Under the pieces are notes generated by a model. It was not told the origin of the DNA and made no database searches. It saw nothing but the letters and a program-made list of their open reading frames with translations. This document shows, piece after piece, positions 31,308 through 40,027 of a stretch of DNA of 64,000 nucleotides (its first letter is position 1; each line of letters opens with the position of its first letter). This DNA comes from Acidimicrobiales bacterium (GTDB taxonomy: Bacteria > Actinomycetota > Acidimicrobiia > Acidimicrobiales > Iamiaceae). The stretch is from positions 558,001 to 622,000 of the forward strand of contig DASZTW010000005.1 in NCBI GenBank assembly GCA_035547835.1, in the 5' to 3' direction. A program made the position numbers and the translations under genes.

Positions 31308-32957
31308 TCATGCGCCGTCGCGCTGGAGCAGCACCACCCCCGACGGGGTGCCGCCGCCCGAAGTGACGACCGCCGTGCGCGCGTCGGCCACTTGGCGCTC
31401 GCCGGCGTCGTGGCGCAGCTGGGTCACCGCCTCGTAGAAGAACCCGAAGCCGTGGGTCCGGCCCTCAGACAACTGCCCGCCGTGGGTGTTGACCGGCAAG
31501 TCGCCGTCGAGCGCGATGCGCTTGCCGCCGTCGATCCAGTCCTGCGCCTCGCCGATGCCGCAGAAGCCGAGGCCCTCGAGCCACGACACGGCGTTGAACG
31601 TGAACCCGTCGTAGACGAACGCCACGTCGACGTCGTCAGGGCGCAGGCTGGTGCGCGTCCACAAGTGGGCCGACTGGCCGAGCACCTGGGGCTCATGGGT
31701 GATCACGCCCTGGTCCCACGACACCCGCTCGAGGATCTGCGTGCCGACGGCCTCCACGCGGATCGCGGGCTTCGGGAGGTCGCCCGCGACACTCGCGTCG
31801 GAGACGACCACGGCGACCGACGCGTCGCAGGGCACGTCGCAGTCGTAGAGACCGAACGGCGAGGTGATCGGCCGCGCAGACAGGTAGTCGTCCATCGTCA
31901 TGGGGTCGCGGTAGATCGCGACGGGGTTCCGCGCCGCGTTGGCGCGGCCGTTCAGCGCGATGGCGCCGAGCAGCTCCCGGTTGGCGCCGTAGCGGTGGAA
32001 GTACTGGTTGGCGTTCATCGCGATCCAGTTGCTGGCCGACAGCGCGCCGTACGGCAGCCTCCACTGCATCCATCCCGACACCCGACCGCCACCGCTGTGC
32101 AGGCCGAGCGCCGCGTACGTCGATTCCCACACCGTCCGGAAGCACAGCACGTGGCGGCACAAGCCGTTGGCAACAGCGAGCATGGCGGCGACGATCGAGC
32201 CGCCCGGACCGGGAATGTCGCCACCGCCGTTGATCCACGTGGGATGCAACCGCAGCGCTTCCTCGACGGCGGTGACCCCGCCCTCGCTCATCCCCATGCC
32301 CGCCATGCCCGGGTACGTGGACAGCCCGTCGATGTCGTCGAGGGTGAGTCCGGCGTCGGCGACGGCTGCGAGGCAGGCATCCACCGTGAGCGACAGCGGG
32401 TCGACCATCAACCGCCGTCCCATCTGGGAGCGACCGATGCCCGACAGCACTGCCTTGTGCTCGAAGCGGTGGTCGCTGAGCGGCGCTCGCGGCGCGGGAA
32501 GGTCCGGCTCGGGCACACGCTCGGCGACATCGGGCTCGCCGGTCGGCTCGAACAGCGCCAACCACACGTCGCCGTGCTCCTCGAGACGCACGGCCACCTG
32601 CTGGCCGATGTGCACGTCGGCGGGGTCGCAGCCGACGATGTTCGTGGTCAGTCGGACGCTGGGGTCCTCCTCCAAGGCCACGTTCGCGATCACGTACGGC
32701 GGCTCGAACGCCGGGTGCCACATGTGGGCGTTGACGGTGTAGCCCACCACGCTGGCGCGACCGGACACCGGTGTCGGCGCGGACGACGTGCTCCGGCACG
32801 ACGGGCAGATCGGCACGGGCGGGTGCACCAGCGTGCCGCAGTCCGTGCAGCCCTGGACGCGCAGCACGCCGTCGGCGCCCGACTTCCAGAACCACTCCAC
32901 GCCAGGCGTGAGCTCGGGGAGTGGGCGGGGGAACGACGGTGCGCCTTCGGGGCTCAC
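31308..32957 (-). CDS. DUF35-thiolase fusion protein (ChsH2/Ltp2-like in one chain)
   Basis: 549 aa. Residues 1-150 are a complete DUF35 module: zinc ribbon C37-T-D-C40 and C51-P-S-C54, then an OB fold (RASVVGYTVNAHMWHPAFEPPYVIANVALEED). Residues about 165-549 are an SCP-x/Ltp2-like thiolase fold (HKAVLSGIGRSQMGRRLM, VDACLAAVADAGLTLDDIDGL, GDLPVNTHGGQLSEG). The usual nucleophile Cys position reads G-D-I-P-G-P-G-G-S, with no Cys, so classical thiolysis is unlikely and retro-aldol cleavage is favoured. GTG at 32957 has GAGGAGG 4 nt upstream. It follows the DapB-like gene by 24 nt in a minus-strand operon. The split version of this pair lies 1.3 kb away. Confidence 0.88.
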   Translation of the reverse strand: MSPEGAPSFPRPLPELTPGVEWFWKSGADGVLRVQGCTDCGTLVHPPVPICPSCRSTSSAPTPVSGRASVVGYTVNAHMWHPAFEPPYVIANVALEEDPSVRLTTNIVGCDPADVHIGQQVAVRLEEHGDVWLALFEPTGEPDVAERVPEPDLPAPRAPLSDHRFEHKAVLSGIGRSQMGRRLMVDPLSLTVDACLAAVADAGLTLDDIDGLSTYPGMAGMGMSEGGVTAVEEALRLHPTWINGGGDIPGPGGSIVAAMLAVANGLCRHVLCFRTVWESTYAALGLHSGGGRVSGWMQWRLPYGALSASNWIAMNANQYFHRYGANRELLGAIALNGRANAARNPVAIYRDPMTMDDYLSARPITSPFGLYDCDVPCDASVAVVVSDASVAGDLPKPAIRVEAVGTQILERVSWDQGVITHEPQVLGQSAHLWTRTSLRPDDVDVAFVYDGFTFNAVSWLEGLGFCGIGEAQDWIDGGKRIALDGDLPVNTHGGQLSEGRTHGFGFFYEAVTQLRHDAGERQVADARTAVVTSGGGTPSGVVLLQRDGA

Positions 32958-32981
32958 GCAGCCTCCTCGTGTCGACGGGTG

Positions 32982-34028
32982 TCAGCCGAGCGTCGGGATG
33001 ATCTGCGGGAGATCGACGCTCGTGCGGATGCCGGGATCGGCCGCGCAAACATACGGCACCGCGTTGACCGCCCGGTGAGCGGTGTAGCCGGGCGTGGTCG
33101 CCGCGAGCTGGTCGAGCGGCACCGGGAACCGCAAGTCGACTTCGAGCGGCGTGTCGCCCTGCACCGACACGTGCCACCCGTTCGGCTGCACGTCCCATTC
33201 CGGATCGAGGTCGGTCGTGCAGTACCACGTGGCGCGGAACTGCACGAGCGGACGGCCGCCGTGCGTGCCGGTCACCGTCGTGCGCTGCCCGGCCACCGTC
33301 CCGGCCTCGATCACGCCGGCCAGGATCTCGGTGCGCGCCGCGGCGACAGCAAGGGAGCCGGAGGACTCGAAACCATCGAGCGGCAGGCCGATCGCGTCGC
33401 CGACGACTGCAAGCGACGGCGCGAAGCTGTGGAGGAAGTGGTCGGCCCGACGTTGGTCGAACTCGCCCGGAGGGCGGCCGAACCCCATCAGCGAGAACAG
33501 CAGCTCGGGTGAGTCGCGCCGCGACAAGTTGGCGAACTCGTCGACCGCGAGGAAGTCGAGCCGGCGCTGGATCGACGCCAGCACGAGCGGCACAGCTTCG
33601 GTGATGAAGCCTGGGCTGCTCCCTGTGCTGTGGATCGACGCGCCGCCGGCGGTGCAGGCGGCTTCCACCCGGCGACGCGCGTCGGGATCCATGCTCGCCG
33701 GGCGATGGAACTCACCGCGGGTGGTCACGACGTTCTTGCCTGCCGCGAGCAGCGCGCAGATCTGATCGACGTCGCACCCTTGCGGCATGTACAGCACGCA
33801 GTCGGCGTCGCCGGCCACGATCGCGTCGGGGTCGTCGGTGGCGAGCACGCCGGTGTCGGCGGTGCCGCACAGCTCGCCCGCGTCGCTCCCCACTTTGTCC
33901 GGGCTGTGGACGTAGAGCCCGACGAGGTCGAGGTCGGGGTGCTCGATCACCGATCGCAGCGAACGCGAGCCGATGTTGCCGGTGGCCCACTGCGCGACCT
34001 TCCAGCGACGAGGTTGATCTGTGGTCAT
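32982..34028 (-). CDS. DapB-N-domain NAD(P)-dependent oxidoreductase
   Basis: 348 aa. N-terminal Rossmann domain with W-A-T-G-N-I-G-S-R-S-L-R (14-25), a DapB-N-like LYMPQGCDVDQICALLAAGKNVVTTRGEF, and GASIHSTGSSPGFITEAVPLVL; the C-terminal half is an alpha/beta catalytic domain. Similar actinobacterial proteins are annotated as dihydrodipicolinate reductase-like or 2,4-diaminopentanoate dehydrogenase-like, but no lysine-pathway gene is present here and the context is CoA catabolism, so a reductase of a keto or imine intermediate is more likely. The ATG overlaps the quinone oxidoreductase stop by 4 nt. Confidence 0.82.
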   Translation of the reverse strand: MTTDQPRRWKVAQWATGNIGSRSLRSVIEHPDLDLVGLYVHSPDKVGSDAGELCGTADTGVLATDDPDAIVAGDADCVLYMPQGCDVDQICALLAAGKNVVTTRGEFHRPASMDPDARRRVEAACTAGGASIHSTGSSPGFITEAVPLVLASIQRRLDFLAVDEFANLSRRDSPELLFSLMGFGRPPGEFDQRRADHFLHSFAPSLAVVGDAIGLPLDGFESSGSLAVAAARTEILAGVIEAGTVAGQRTTVTGTHGGRPLVQFRATWYCTTDLDPEWDVQPNGWHVSVQGDTPLEVDLRFPVPLDQLAATTPGYTAHRAVNAVPYVCAADPGIRTSVDLPQIIPTLG

Positions 34029-35017
34029 GGCCCACCTTCCTCCGTGTCGAGGTCGAGCACGACCTTGCCGATGGCTCGTCCCGAGGCCACCAGCTCCAAC
34101 GCCGCGACCACCTCCGAGAGCGGGAACACGGCTCCCACGTGCGGGGCCACCCGCCCGCTCGCGACCAACGCGCGCAGCTCCTGCTCGTTGCGCTCGAACT
34201 CCTCGGGGCGGCGCGCGGTGAAGTCGGCGAACTGGAAGCCGCGGATCTCGATGCCCTTCAACAGCACGAGGTTGAGCGGGATCCGCGGGATCTCGCCCGA
34301 CGCGTAGCCGACGGTCACGTACCGCCCGCCGGGGCGCAGCGACCGCAGAGCCGGCTCGGCCAGCGACCCGCCCACCGGGTCGACCACCACATCGGTGCCT
34401 GCGGGAAGCTGCTCGCGCAGCGCCGCGCGCAAGTCGGCGGCGCGGTGCTTGACGAGCCGGGTCGCGCCACAGTCGCGGGCCACGGCGAGCTTGTCGTCGG
34501 TCGACGCCACGGCCGTGACCACGGCGCCGAGCTGCCGCCCGATCTGCACCGCCGCGAGCCCGACTCCCCCGCCGGCGCCGAGCACCACGAGCTCCTCGCC
34601 GGGGCGCAGTTCGGCGACCGAGCGCAACACGTGGAACGCCGTGCGATGCGCGACGCCGGAAGCCGCGCCCGCACGAAAGTCCGTGGACGGCGGCAGCGCC
34701 GTGACTGCCGCCGCGCCGATCACCGCTTCCTCGGCAAAGGCACCGACGAACGCGGTGCCGGCCACGCGCGCTCCGACGTCGACGCTCGACACGTCGGGCG
34801 CGACCTCGGTCACCACCCCGGCAAGCTCGCTGCCCGGGACGAACGGCAACGGGGCCGTCAGCTGGTACCGGTCGGCGACCACCAACACGTCAGGAAAGTT
34901 CACGGCCGCGGCGTGCACCCGCACGCGCACCTGCCCGGGCCCGAGCGGCGGCGCCGGCAGGTCCTCGACCCGCACCACGTCGGGCGGGCCGTGTGCTCGG
35001 CACACCGCAGCGCGCAT
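34025..35017 (-). CDS. NADPH:quinone oxidoreductase (zinc-independent MDR)
   Basis: 330 aa medium-chain reductase. N-terminal GroES-like domain (PPLGPGQVRVRVHAAAVNFPDVLVVADRY), then Rossmann V-L-G-A-G-G-G-V-G-L-A-A-V-Q-I-G, and GGRYVTVGYASGEIPRIPLNLVLLKGIEIRGF, the NADPH-binding pattern of QOR-type enzymes. Catalytic zinc Cys residues are missing, as expected for this branch. It could reduce enones or enoyl-CoA. The ATG overlaps the kinase-like gene's stop as TGATG, so APH-like, QOR, DapB-like and the DUF35-thiolase fusion look co-translated. Confidence 0.92.
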   Translation of the reverse strand: MRAAVCRAHGPPDVVRVEDLPAPPLGPGQVRVRVHAAAVNFPDVLVVADRYQLTAPLPFVPGSELAGVVTEVAPDVSSVDVGARVAGTAFVGAFAEEAVIGAAAVTALPPSTDFRAGAASGVAHRTAFHVLRSVAELRPGEELVVLGAGGGVGLAAVQIGRQLGAVVTAVASTDDKLAVARDCGATRLVKHRAADLRAALREQLPAGTDVVVDPVGGSLAEPALRSLRPGGRYVTVGYASGEIPRIPLNLVLLKGIEIRGFQFADFTARRPEEFERNEQELRALVASGRVAPHVGAVFPLSEVVAALELVASGRAIGKVVLDLDTEEGGP

Positions 35018-36081
35018 CAGCGTTGGTCGTAGTCGGTGGTGGCTGCCAAGTCGGCAGCGGCTCGCATCGAGTCGAGCACGATCGGTCCGAACGCCCGCAG
35101 CGCGGGGGTCTCGTCGGTGGCTCGCTGGAAGCCCTGCTCGAGCACGATGGCCAACTTCCACTTGGCGAGGACCAGGTAGTAGTCGATGTCGTCGACCTGG
35201 CGGCCCGACACTTCGGCGTAGCGGTCGAGCAGTGCAGCGCGTGGCGGCATGAAGGTCATGTCGACGTAGCCGCCGGGGTCGGCGTCCTCGACGGTCTCCT
35301 CGGGCCAGCTCGCGACCACCCACGCCAGGTCGAGCTTCGGATCGCCGACCGTGCCCATCTCCCAGTCGACGATGGCCGCCATCTCGGCCGGCGCGCCGTG
35401 GCGGTACATGACGTTGGCGAACTGGTAGTCGCCGTGCATGAGTCCTGGGATGTAGTCGAGCGGTCGGTGGGAGCGCAGCCAGGCCGACGCCTCGTCGAGC
35501 CCGGGGATGTCGCGGCCTTTGATCCGTTCGAGGAACGCCAGCCAGCGGTCGACTTGGCGCTCGTGATAGCCGTCGGGTCGGCCCAGGTCCGAGAGCCCAC
35601 GTGCCTGCCAGTCGACCTTGGAGAGCTCGGCGATCGCATCGACCAGCTCGAACGCCAGCCCTTGGCGTGCATCGGTGTCGGTGTCGAACGGCGCCGGCCA
35701 CGGCCCCCCTTTGAGGCCCATCGGTGACCAGCCGTCGACGAACCCCATCAAGTAGAACGTGCGGCCCAGCACTGCGGGATCGGTGCAGACCGCGACTGCC
35801 GCGGTGTGCGGCACGTCGGTGCCGTCGAGCGCTTCGATGATGCGCCACTCGCGGACGATCCCCTTGTCGCGATCGGCGGGAGCCGTCGGCGGCGGGATGC
35901 GCATGGCGCAGTGGAGCTCGCCGCGTCGCAGTTCGTAGATCTCGTTCTGGCTGCCACCGGACACGTACCGGCTCTCGATCGGCGCACCCTTGCCGGGAAG
36001 GTCGGTCGTGTCGAGCCAGGCGGCCAGGCCCGCGAGCTGCGCTGCATCGAGCGTCGGGTCGGTGGTCTCGGCAGCGCTCAT
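35017..36081 (-). CDS. Aminoglycoside-phosphotransferase-like kinase (FadE36-type)
   Basis: 354 aa from the ATG at 36081 (GGGGAG 4-5 nt upstream). Protein-kinase-like fold: Gly-loop region RYVSGGSQNEIYEL, catalytic H-G-D-Y-Q-F-A-N (about 214), metal-binding D-W-E-M-G-T-V-G-D-P-K-L-D-L-A-W (about 239). The family includes ACAD10 N-terminal domains and mycobacterial FadE36, thought to phosphorylate hydroxyacyl-CoA or hydroxy acids in catabolism rather than antibiotics. First gene of a four-gene operon; across the divergent promoter region lies an SDR. An antibiotic-resistance role is not indicated. Confidence 0.88.
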   Translation of the reverse strand: MSAAETTDPTLDAAQLAGLAAWLDTTDLPGKGAPIESRYVSGGSQNEIYELRRGELHCAMRIPPPTAPADRDKGIVREWRIIEALDGTDVPHTAAVAVCTDPAVLGRTFYLMGFVDGWSPMGLKGGPWPAPFDTDTDARQGLAFELVDAIAELSKVDWQARGLSDLGRPDGYHERQVDRWLAFLERIKGRDIPGLDEASAWLRSHRPLDYIPGLMHGDYQFANVMYRHGAPAEMAAIVDWEMGTVGDPKLDLAWVVASWPEETVEDADPGGYVDMTFMPPRAALLDRYAEVSGRQVDDIDYYLVLAKWKLAIVLEQGFQRATDETPALRAFGPIVLDSMRAAADLAATTDYDQR

Positions 36082-36111
36082 CGATCTCCCCTTCTGATCG
36101 CAGGACACCCC

Positions 36112-36138
36112 AAGAATAGCGTTCTTCGATAGCAGAAC
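36112..36138. promoter_or_regulatory. Inverted repeats in the APH-SDR divergent promoter
   Basis: AAGAA-TAGCG-TTCTT (36112-36126) overlaps GTTCT-TCGATAGC-AGAAC (36121-36138), giving three AGAA/TTCT half-sites; TAGC recurs at 36117 and 36130. The 94-bp region between divergent starts (36081 and 36176) is unusually AT-rich. The TetR gene at 36966-37712 is the nearest candidate regulator. Confidence 0.45.
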
Positions 36139-36175
36139 AAGACTTCCCAGATGCGGTTGCCTGTGCCATGCTCGG

Positions 36176-36943
36176 GTGGTGAACCGCTTCGAGGAGCTGC
36201 ACGACCTCACCGACCAGGTGTCGATCGTGACCGGCGGCGCCACGGGCATCGGGCGGGCGATCGTCCAAACGTTCGCCGAAGCCGGCGCTCACGTCGTCAT
36301 CGCGTCACGCAAGTTCGACAAGTGCGAGGAGGCCGCCCGCGAAGTCGCCGCCTCGACCGGACGCAAGGCGCTCGCGGTGCAGTGCCACGTCGGTCATTGG
36401 GACCAGTGCGAAGCGCTGTTCGCTCGGACGATCGACGAGTTCGGCCGCGTCGACGTGTTGGTGAACAACGCCGGCATGTCGCCGCTCTACGAGCACATCG
36501 ACACGGTCACCGAGGAGCTGTGGGACAAGACCGTGGCGGTGAACCTCAAAGGCCCGTTCCGCCTCGCCGCGCTGTGTGCGCGCCACATGGCCGATCACGA
36601 CGGCGGATCGATCATCAACGTCGGCACCGTGGGTTCGCTGATGGCCAGCGTCGTCGAGTTGCCGTACGCCTGCGCGAAAGCCGGCCTCAACGCGATGACC
36701 GTGGGAATGGCCGACGCGTATGCGCCAAAGGTGCGCGTGAACGCGATCCTGCCGGGTCCGTTCCGCACGCAGCTCAGCAAGGACTGGGCGCCCGAAGGTC
36801 CCGATGCGCCGTTCGTCCCGCTCAACCGGATGGGTGAGCCGGAGGAGATCGCGCCGCTGGCCCTGCACTTGGCCAGCCGCGCGTCGAGCTTCACGACCGG
36901 CGCCATCATCCGCGTGGACGGCGGGGTCACCCGCCGCGTCTGA
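36176..36943 (+). CDS. Short-chain dehydrogenase with Thr at the Ser position
   Basis: 255 aa, GTG start at 36176 or the adjacent GTG at 36179; no good ribosome site is seen. Rossmann T-G-G-A-T-G-I-G-R (19-27), NNAG, Y-A-C-A-K, GAIIRVDGG near the end. In INVGTVGSLMASVVELPY the residue 13 before the catalytic Tyr is Thr rather than Ser, a conservative change that keeps a hydroxyl group. The R in ASRKF after beta-2 suggests NADP. It probably handles a hydroxy/keto CoA intermediate with the divergent APH-QOR operon. It converges with the TetR gene. Confidence 0.87.
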   Translation: MVNRFEELHDLTDQVSIVTGGATGIGRAIVQTFAEAGAHVVIASRKFDKCEEAAREVAASTGRKALAVQCHVGHWDQCEALFARTIDEFGRVDVLVNNAGMSPLYEHIDTVTEELWDKTVAVNLKGPFRLAALCARHMADHDGGSIINVGTVGSLMASVVELPYACAKAGLNAMTVGMADAYAPKVRVNAILPGPFRTQLSKDWAPEGPDAPFVPLNRMGEPEEIAPLALHLASRASSFTTGAIIRVDGGVTRRV

Positions 36944-36965
36944 CGGGGTTGCCCCGGCGTCGCCT

Positions 36966-37712
36966 TCAGCTGGCGGCGATGCCTCGGAACACGAGATCCC
37001 AATGGGTCTCGGCTGCGTCGTCCGCACGCGACGGCAACGACACCCCGGCGATCGTGTACGAGAACGCGTTGAACATCACCGACTCGAGCACGACCCCGGC
37101 CACCTGCTTGGTGGGCACGTCGCCCCGGATCGCACCCGACGCCTGGGCCTCGCCGAGGATCTCCTCGAACAACGTGACCAGCGGGACGAATGCGCGGGCC
37201 GCCTCCACCGGATGGGCGGTGAGGAGCTGCAGCGCGAAATCGACCAGCACCGGAGCGTTCGGCGACGGGGTACCCCCGCCCCTCTTCGGGCGGCTGGCCG
37301 GCCGGCACGTGCGGTGGTACTCCGTGACGAAGCGGTGCACCCGCGCGAGCGGCTCGTCCTCCTCGTCGACCACCTCGCGGAGATGGTCCGACGTGGTGCG
37401 AACGGACTCTTCGAACAAGGCGAGCAGCAGTTCGTACTTGCCGTCGAAGTACTGGTAGAAGCTGCGCAAGCTCTGGCCCGACCGCTCGACCACCTCTTGC
37501 ACGGTGAACTCGTTGCTTTCCCCGCTCTCCATCAGCTCGAGCGCAGCGTCGAGGAAGCGCTGCACACGACTCTCGGCTCGGGTGCGGGCCGAGTCGAGCG
37601 AGCGGGCGACCGCGAGCTCCCGCCAGCTCCCCGCCTCACCACGGCTCACGCCGCCTTTGCCCGCCTTGGTCCGAGCTGATCCGGCGGCCGACTTCCCACT
37701 CGCCTTCGCCAC
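36966..37712 (-). CDS. TetR-family transcriptional regulator
   Basis: 248 aa, GTG start with GGAGGAG 8 nt upstream. A Lys/Ser/Gly-rich N-terminal arm of about 45 residues precedes the helix-turn-helix (about 50-100: ESRVQRFLDAALELMES, FTVQEVVERSGQSLRSFYQYFDGKYELLLALFEE). The C-terminal ligand domain has a low-complexity insert with RPKRGGGTPSPNAP. The long basic arm is unusual for TetR and may add DNA contacts. It lies 75 bp downstream of the acyl-CoA synthetase, with a perfect inverted repeat at 37727-37742 in the gap, probably its own operator. Confidence 0.9.
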   Translation of the reverse strand: MAKASGKSAAGSARTKAGKGGVSRGEAGSWRELAVARSLDSARTRAESRVQRFLDAALELMESGESNEFTVQEVVERSGQSLRSFYQYFDGKYELLLALFEESVRTTSDHLREVVDEEDEPLARVHRFVTEYHRTCRPASRPKRGGGTPSPNAPVLVDFALQLLTAHPVEAARAFVPLVTLFEEILGEAQASGAIRGDVPTKQVAGVVLESVMFNAFSYTIAGVSLPSRADDAAETHWDLVFRGIAAS

Positions 37713-37726
37713 GTGTATCGCTCCTC

Positions 37727-37742
37727 CGCTCTGAGTAGAGCG
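37727..37742. promoter_or_regulatory. Inverted repeat upstream of TetR gene
   Basis: CGCTCT-GAGT-AGAGCG, a perfect 6-bp inverted repeat 15 bp before the TetR GTG (37712) and 46 bp after the ligase stop. Position suits autoregulation; a short terminator for the ligase is the alternative. Confidence 0.45.
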
Positions 37743-37787
37743 TCGATCTCGAAAAGCGATGTTACCGACCCGCGCTGGAGAGAACGC

Positions 37788-39479
37788 TCATATGCGCTCG
37801 GCCGCGTCGTATGCGTCCAGGGCGCCGTCGCGGAGCTGTTGGCGCAACACGAACTTCTGCACCTTCCCCGACGGTGTGCGCGGGAACTCGTCGACCACGT
37901 GCAGCGACTCGGGCCACTTCTGCTTCGCCAGCCCGGCTGCGGCGAGGTGCGCACGTACGTCGGCGATGGCCGGCCGGCCGGCACCGGTGCCGAGCCGCAA
38001 CACGGCGGCCGCGCGCTCGCCGAGTCGGGGATCAGGCGCTGCCACCACGCTCACTTCGACGACACCAGCCAATCCCATCAGCAACTCCTCGACTTCCTGC
38101 GCGCTGATGTTCTCGCCGCCGCGGATGATCACGTCGGCCACCCGGTCGGTGATCGTGAGGTAGCCGTCCTCGTCGACCACACCGACGTCGCCAGTGCGGT
38201 ACCAGCCGTCGTCGTCGAAGGCCTGCTCGGTCAGGACCGGGTCGACGTAGCCCATGAACAAGTCGGGGCCCCGGCTGGAGATCTCGCCCGCCTCGTCGAG
38301 TCGGATCTCGACCCCGGGCAAGGGGGAACCATCGGTGGTCATGCGCTTCACTGCTGGCTCGTCGAGGAGGCAGCCAGTGATCGACGGATGCTCGGTGCTG
38401 CCGTAGGAGCGGAACGCCTCGATGCCCATCGCTGCCAGTCGCTCCATCACCGGCACGGGGACGCTCGAACCACCCAGGCCGGCGAACGGCATCATCGCCA
38501 GGTGCTCGCTCGTGAAGTGGGGATGATCGAGCAAGCTGGTGAGGAAGTACGTGGCGCCACCGCCGACGCCGAGCCTCTCGGTGCGCATCAGGCGCAGCAC
38601 TTCGCTCGGGTCCCACACATCGATCAGGTTCACGGACCGTTCGCGCAACAACGGCACCAAGAACGCGTTGAGCATCCCGATGAAGTGCCCGACGGGCGCT
38701 CCGGTGATCTGGGCGGGACCACCTCTAGGGAACATGTGGTCGAGCTGGCGGGTCTCGAAACCGATCGTGCGGTGCGAGTGGATCACGCCTTTGGGGTCCC
38801 GCGTGGTGCCCGAAGTGAACGCGACCAGCGCCGGGCTGTCGGGATCGACCGGAAGCGGACCGTCGAGCGGTTCGGCGTCGACGAGGTCCGGGTCAGCCAA
38901 CGATGCGAACGGTGTCGCGCCGTCGGGAATCTCGCCGGGCGGGGTGTCGCCGACGACCACCCACTGCGGCGTCGGATGATCGCGGCCGTCGTCGGCGCCG
39001 AAGCGGTCGCCGTACAACCCGCCGTAGAGCTCGAGGTGGTCGACGCTGCCGAAGCGGTCGGCGGTGATCAACACCTCCGGTTGCACCGTCCGCACGATGT
39101 AGGCCACTTCCTTGGCGCCGTAGAAGTGCACGATGGGGACGACCACGGCGCCGAGGTACGCCGCAGCCCAGAACGTCACGCCCGCCTCGGCCCAGTTGGG
39201 GAGCTGGAACGCCACGACGTCGCCAGGCCCCACACCGCGGGCCCGCAGCGACCCGGCGAGGGCACGGGCCGAACGGTCGATGTCGGCGAACGTGCCGCGC
39301 CACGGCCGCACCGCGGAGAACACGTTGAACGGCGTGGCGCCGAGCGTGGCCAGTCCGTTGGCGACGGTGGCCCCGAGGCTGTCGTCGTCCCACCAGCCTT
39401 CGGCCACGTAGCGGGCGCGCAAGTGCTCGGGCACCGCGCGCAGCGGCCATTGGCGTGTCGGGCGGTCTGCGTCCCCCAC
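37788..39479 (-). CDS. Acyl-CoA synthetase (cyclohexanecarboxylate-CoA-ligase-like)
   Basis: 563 aa, GTG start with GAGGAGG 5 nt upstream. ANL motifs: VAFTSGTTRDPKGVIHSH, EAFRSYGSTEHPSITG, W-Y-R-T-G-D-V-G-V-V-D-E-D-G-Y, hinge VIIRGGENIS, and T-P-S-G-K-V-Q-K with the catalytic Lys. The N-terminal extension (about 60 residues, RYVAEGWWDDDSLGATVANGLA) occurs in medium/alicyclic acid ligases such as the AliA/short-chain FadD group. It would activate a free acid for the dehydrogenases encoded nearby. It may share control with the TetR encoded directly downstream. Confidence 0.9.
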   Translation of the reverse strand: MGDADRPTRQWPLRAVPEHLRARYVAEGWWDDDSLGATVANGLATLGATPFNVFSAVRPWRGTFADIDRSARALAGSLRARGVGPGDVVAFQLPNWAEAGVTFWAAAYLGAVVVPIVHFYGAKEVAYIVRTVQPEVLITADRFGSVDHLELYGGLYGDRFGADDGRDHPTPQWVVVGDTPPGEIPDGATPFASLADPDLVDAEPLDGPLPVDPDSPALVAFTSGTTRDPKGVIHSHRTIGFETRQLDHMFPRGGPAQITGAPVGHFIGMLNAFLVPLLRERSVNLIDVWDPSEVLRLMRTERLGVGGGATYFLTSLLDHPHFTSEHLAMMPFAGLGGSSVPVPVMERLAAMGIEAFRSYGSTEHPSITGCLLDEPAVKRMTTDGSPLPGVEIRLDEAGEISSRGPDLFMGYVDPVLTEQAFDDDGWYRTGDVGVVDEDGYLTITDRVADVIIRGGENISAQEVEELLMGLAGVVEVSVVAAPDPRLGERAAAVLRLGTGAGRPAIADVRAHLAAAGLAKQKWPESLHVVDEFPRTPSGKVQKFVLRQQLRDGALDAYDAAERI

Positions 39480-39583
39480 CGGTCCCTCCTCGACGGCGAT
39501 CCAGCCGGCTCACCTTAGGCACGACCCACTGTCCGAACCAGTCTCATTGCCGCATTCCGAGAACTTGGTTATCGTCAGTCGTC

Positions 39584-40021
39584 ATGGCCACGCCGGAACT
39601 GCCGCTCGACGACGTCATCGAGATCCAACAGCTCTTGGCGCGCTACGCCGTCGGTATGACCAAGGACGACGTCGAGTCGGTCATGCAGGTCTTCACCCCC
39701 GACGGCTCGTACTCGGCGTTCGGCGACACGTACTCGTTGGCCGACTTCCCCACGCTCGTCGCCGCCGCGCCCAAGGGTCTGTTCATGGTGGGCCCGCCCG
39801 CACTCGACCTCGACGGTGACGAAGGCCGCGGCGAGCAACCGTTGTGCTTCGTGGAACAACAGACCCACGACATGCGCATCGGCTACTACACCGACACGTA
39901 CCGGCGCACCGGCGACGGCTGGCGGCTCCACACGAGATCGATGACCTTCTTGCGCAAGAGCGGCGCACGCGATCACGGCCGGGCGCACGACCCCACCCGG
40001 CCCGCGCCGTCGGCGGGCTGA
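39584..40021 (+). CDS. SnoaL/nuclear-transport-factor-2-like protein
   Basis: 145 aa from the ATG at 39584. NTF2-like cone fold: helix IEIQQLLARYAVGMTKDDVESVMQVFTPDG, then sheet strands including QTHDMRIGYYTDTYRRTGDGWRLHTRSMTF. Members act as small-molecule isomerases, cyclases or dehydratases, or as binding proteins; the D-D-V and H residues could line a pocket, but no specific motif decides. The stop is 6 nt before the dehydrogenase ATG, so it leads the operon with the paired dehydrogenases. Upstream lies an AACCA...TGGTT repeat (around 39536-39570) that may be regulatory. Confidence 0.82.
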   Translation: MATPELPLDDVIEIQQLLARYAVGMTKDDVESVMQVFTPDGSYSAFGDTYSLADFPTLVAAAPKGLFMVGPPALDLDGDEGRGEQPLCFVEQQTHDMRIGYYTDTYRRTGDGWRLHTRSMTFLRKSGARDHGRAHDPTRPAPSAG

Positions 40022-40027
40022 CCCTCG

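Noticed and set aside
32982-34028. Lysine-biosynthesis dapB
   Set aside because: Only the N-terminal nucleotide-binding half is DapB-like; length and neighbours do not fit lysine biosynthesis.
35017-36081. Aminoglycoside resistance gene
   Set aside because: The fold is APH-like but the context and family branch (ACAD10/FadE36-type) point to catabolism.
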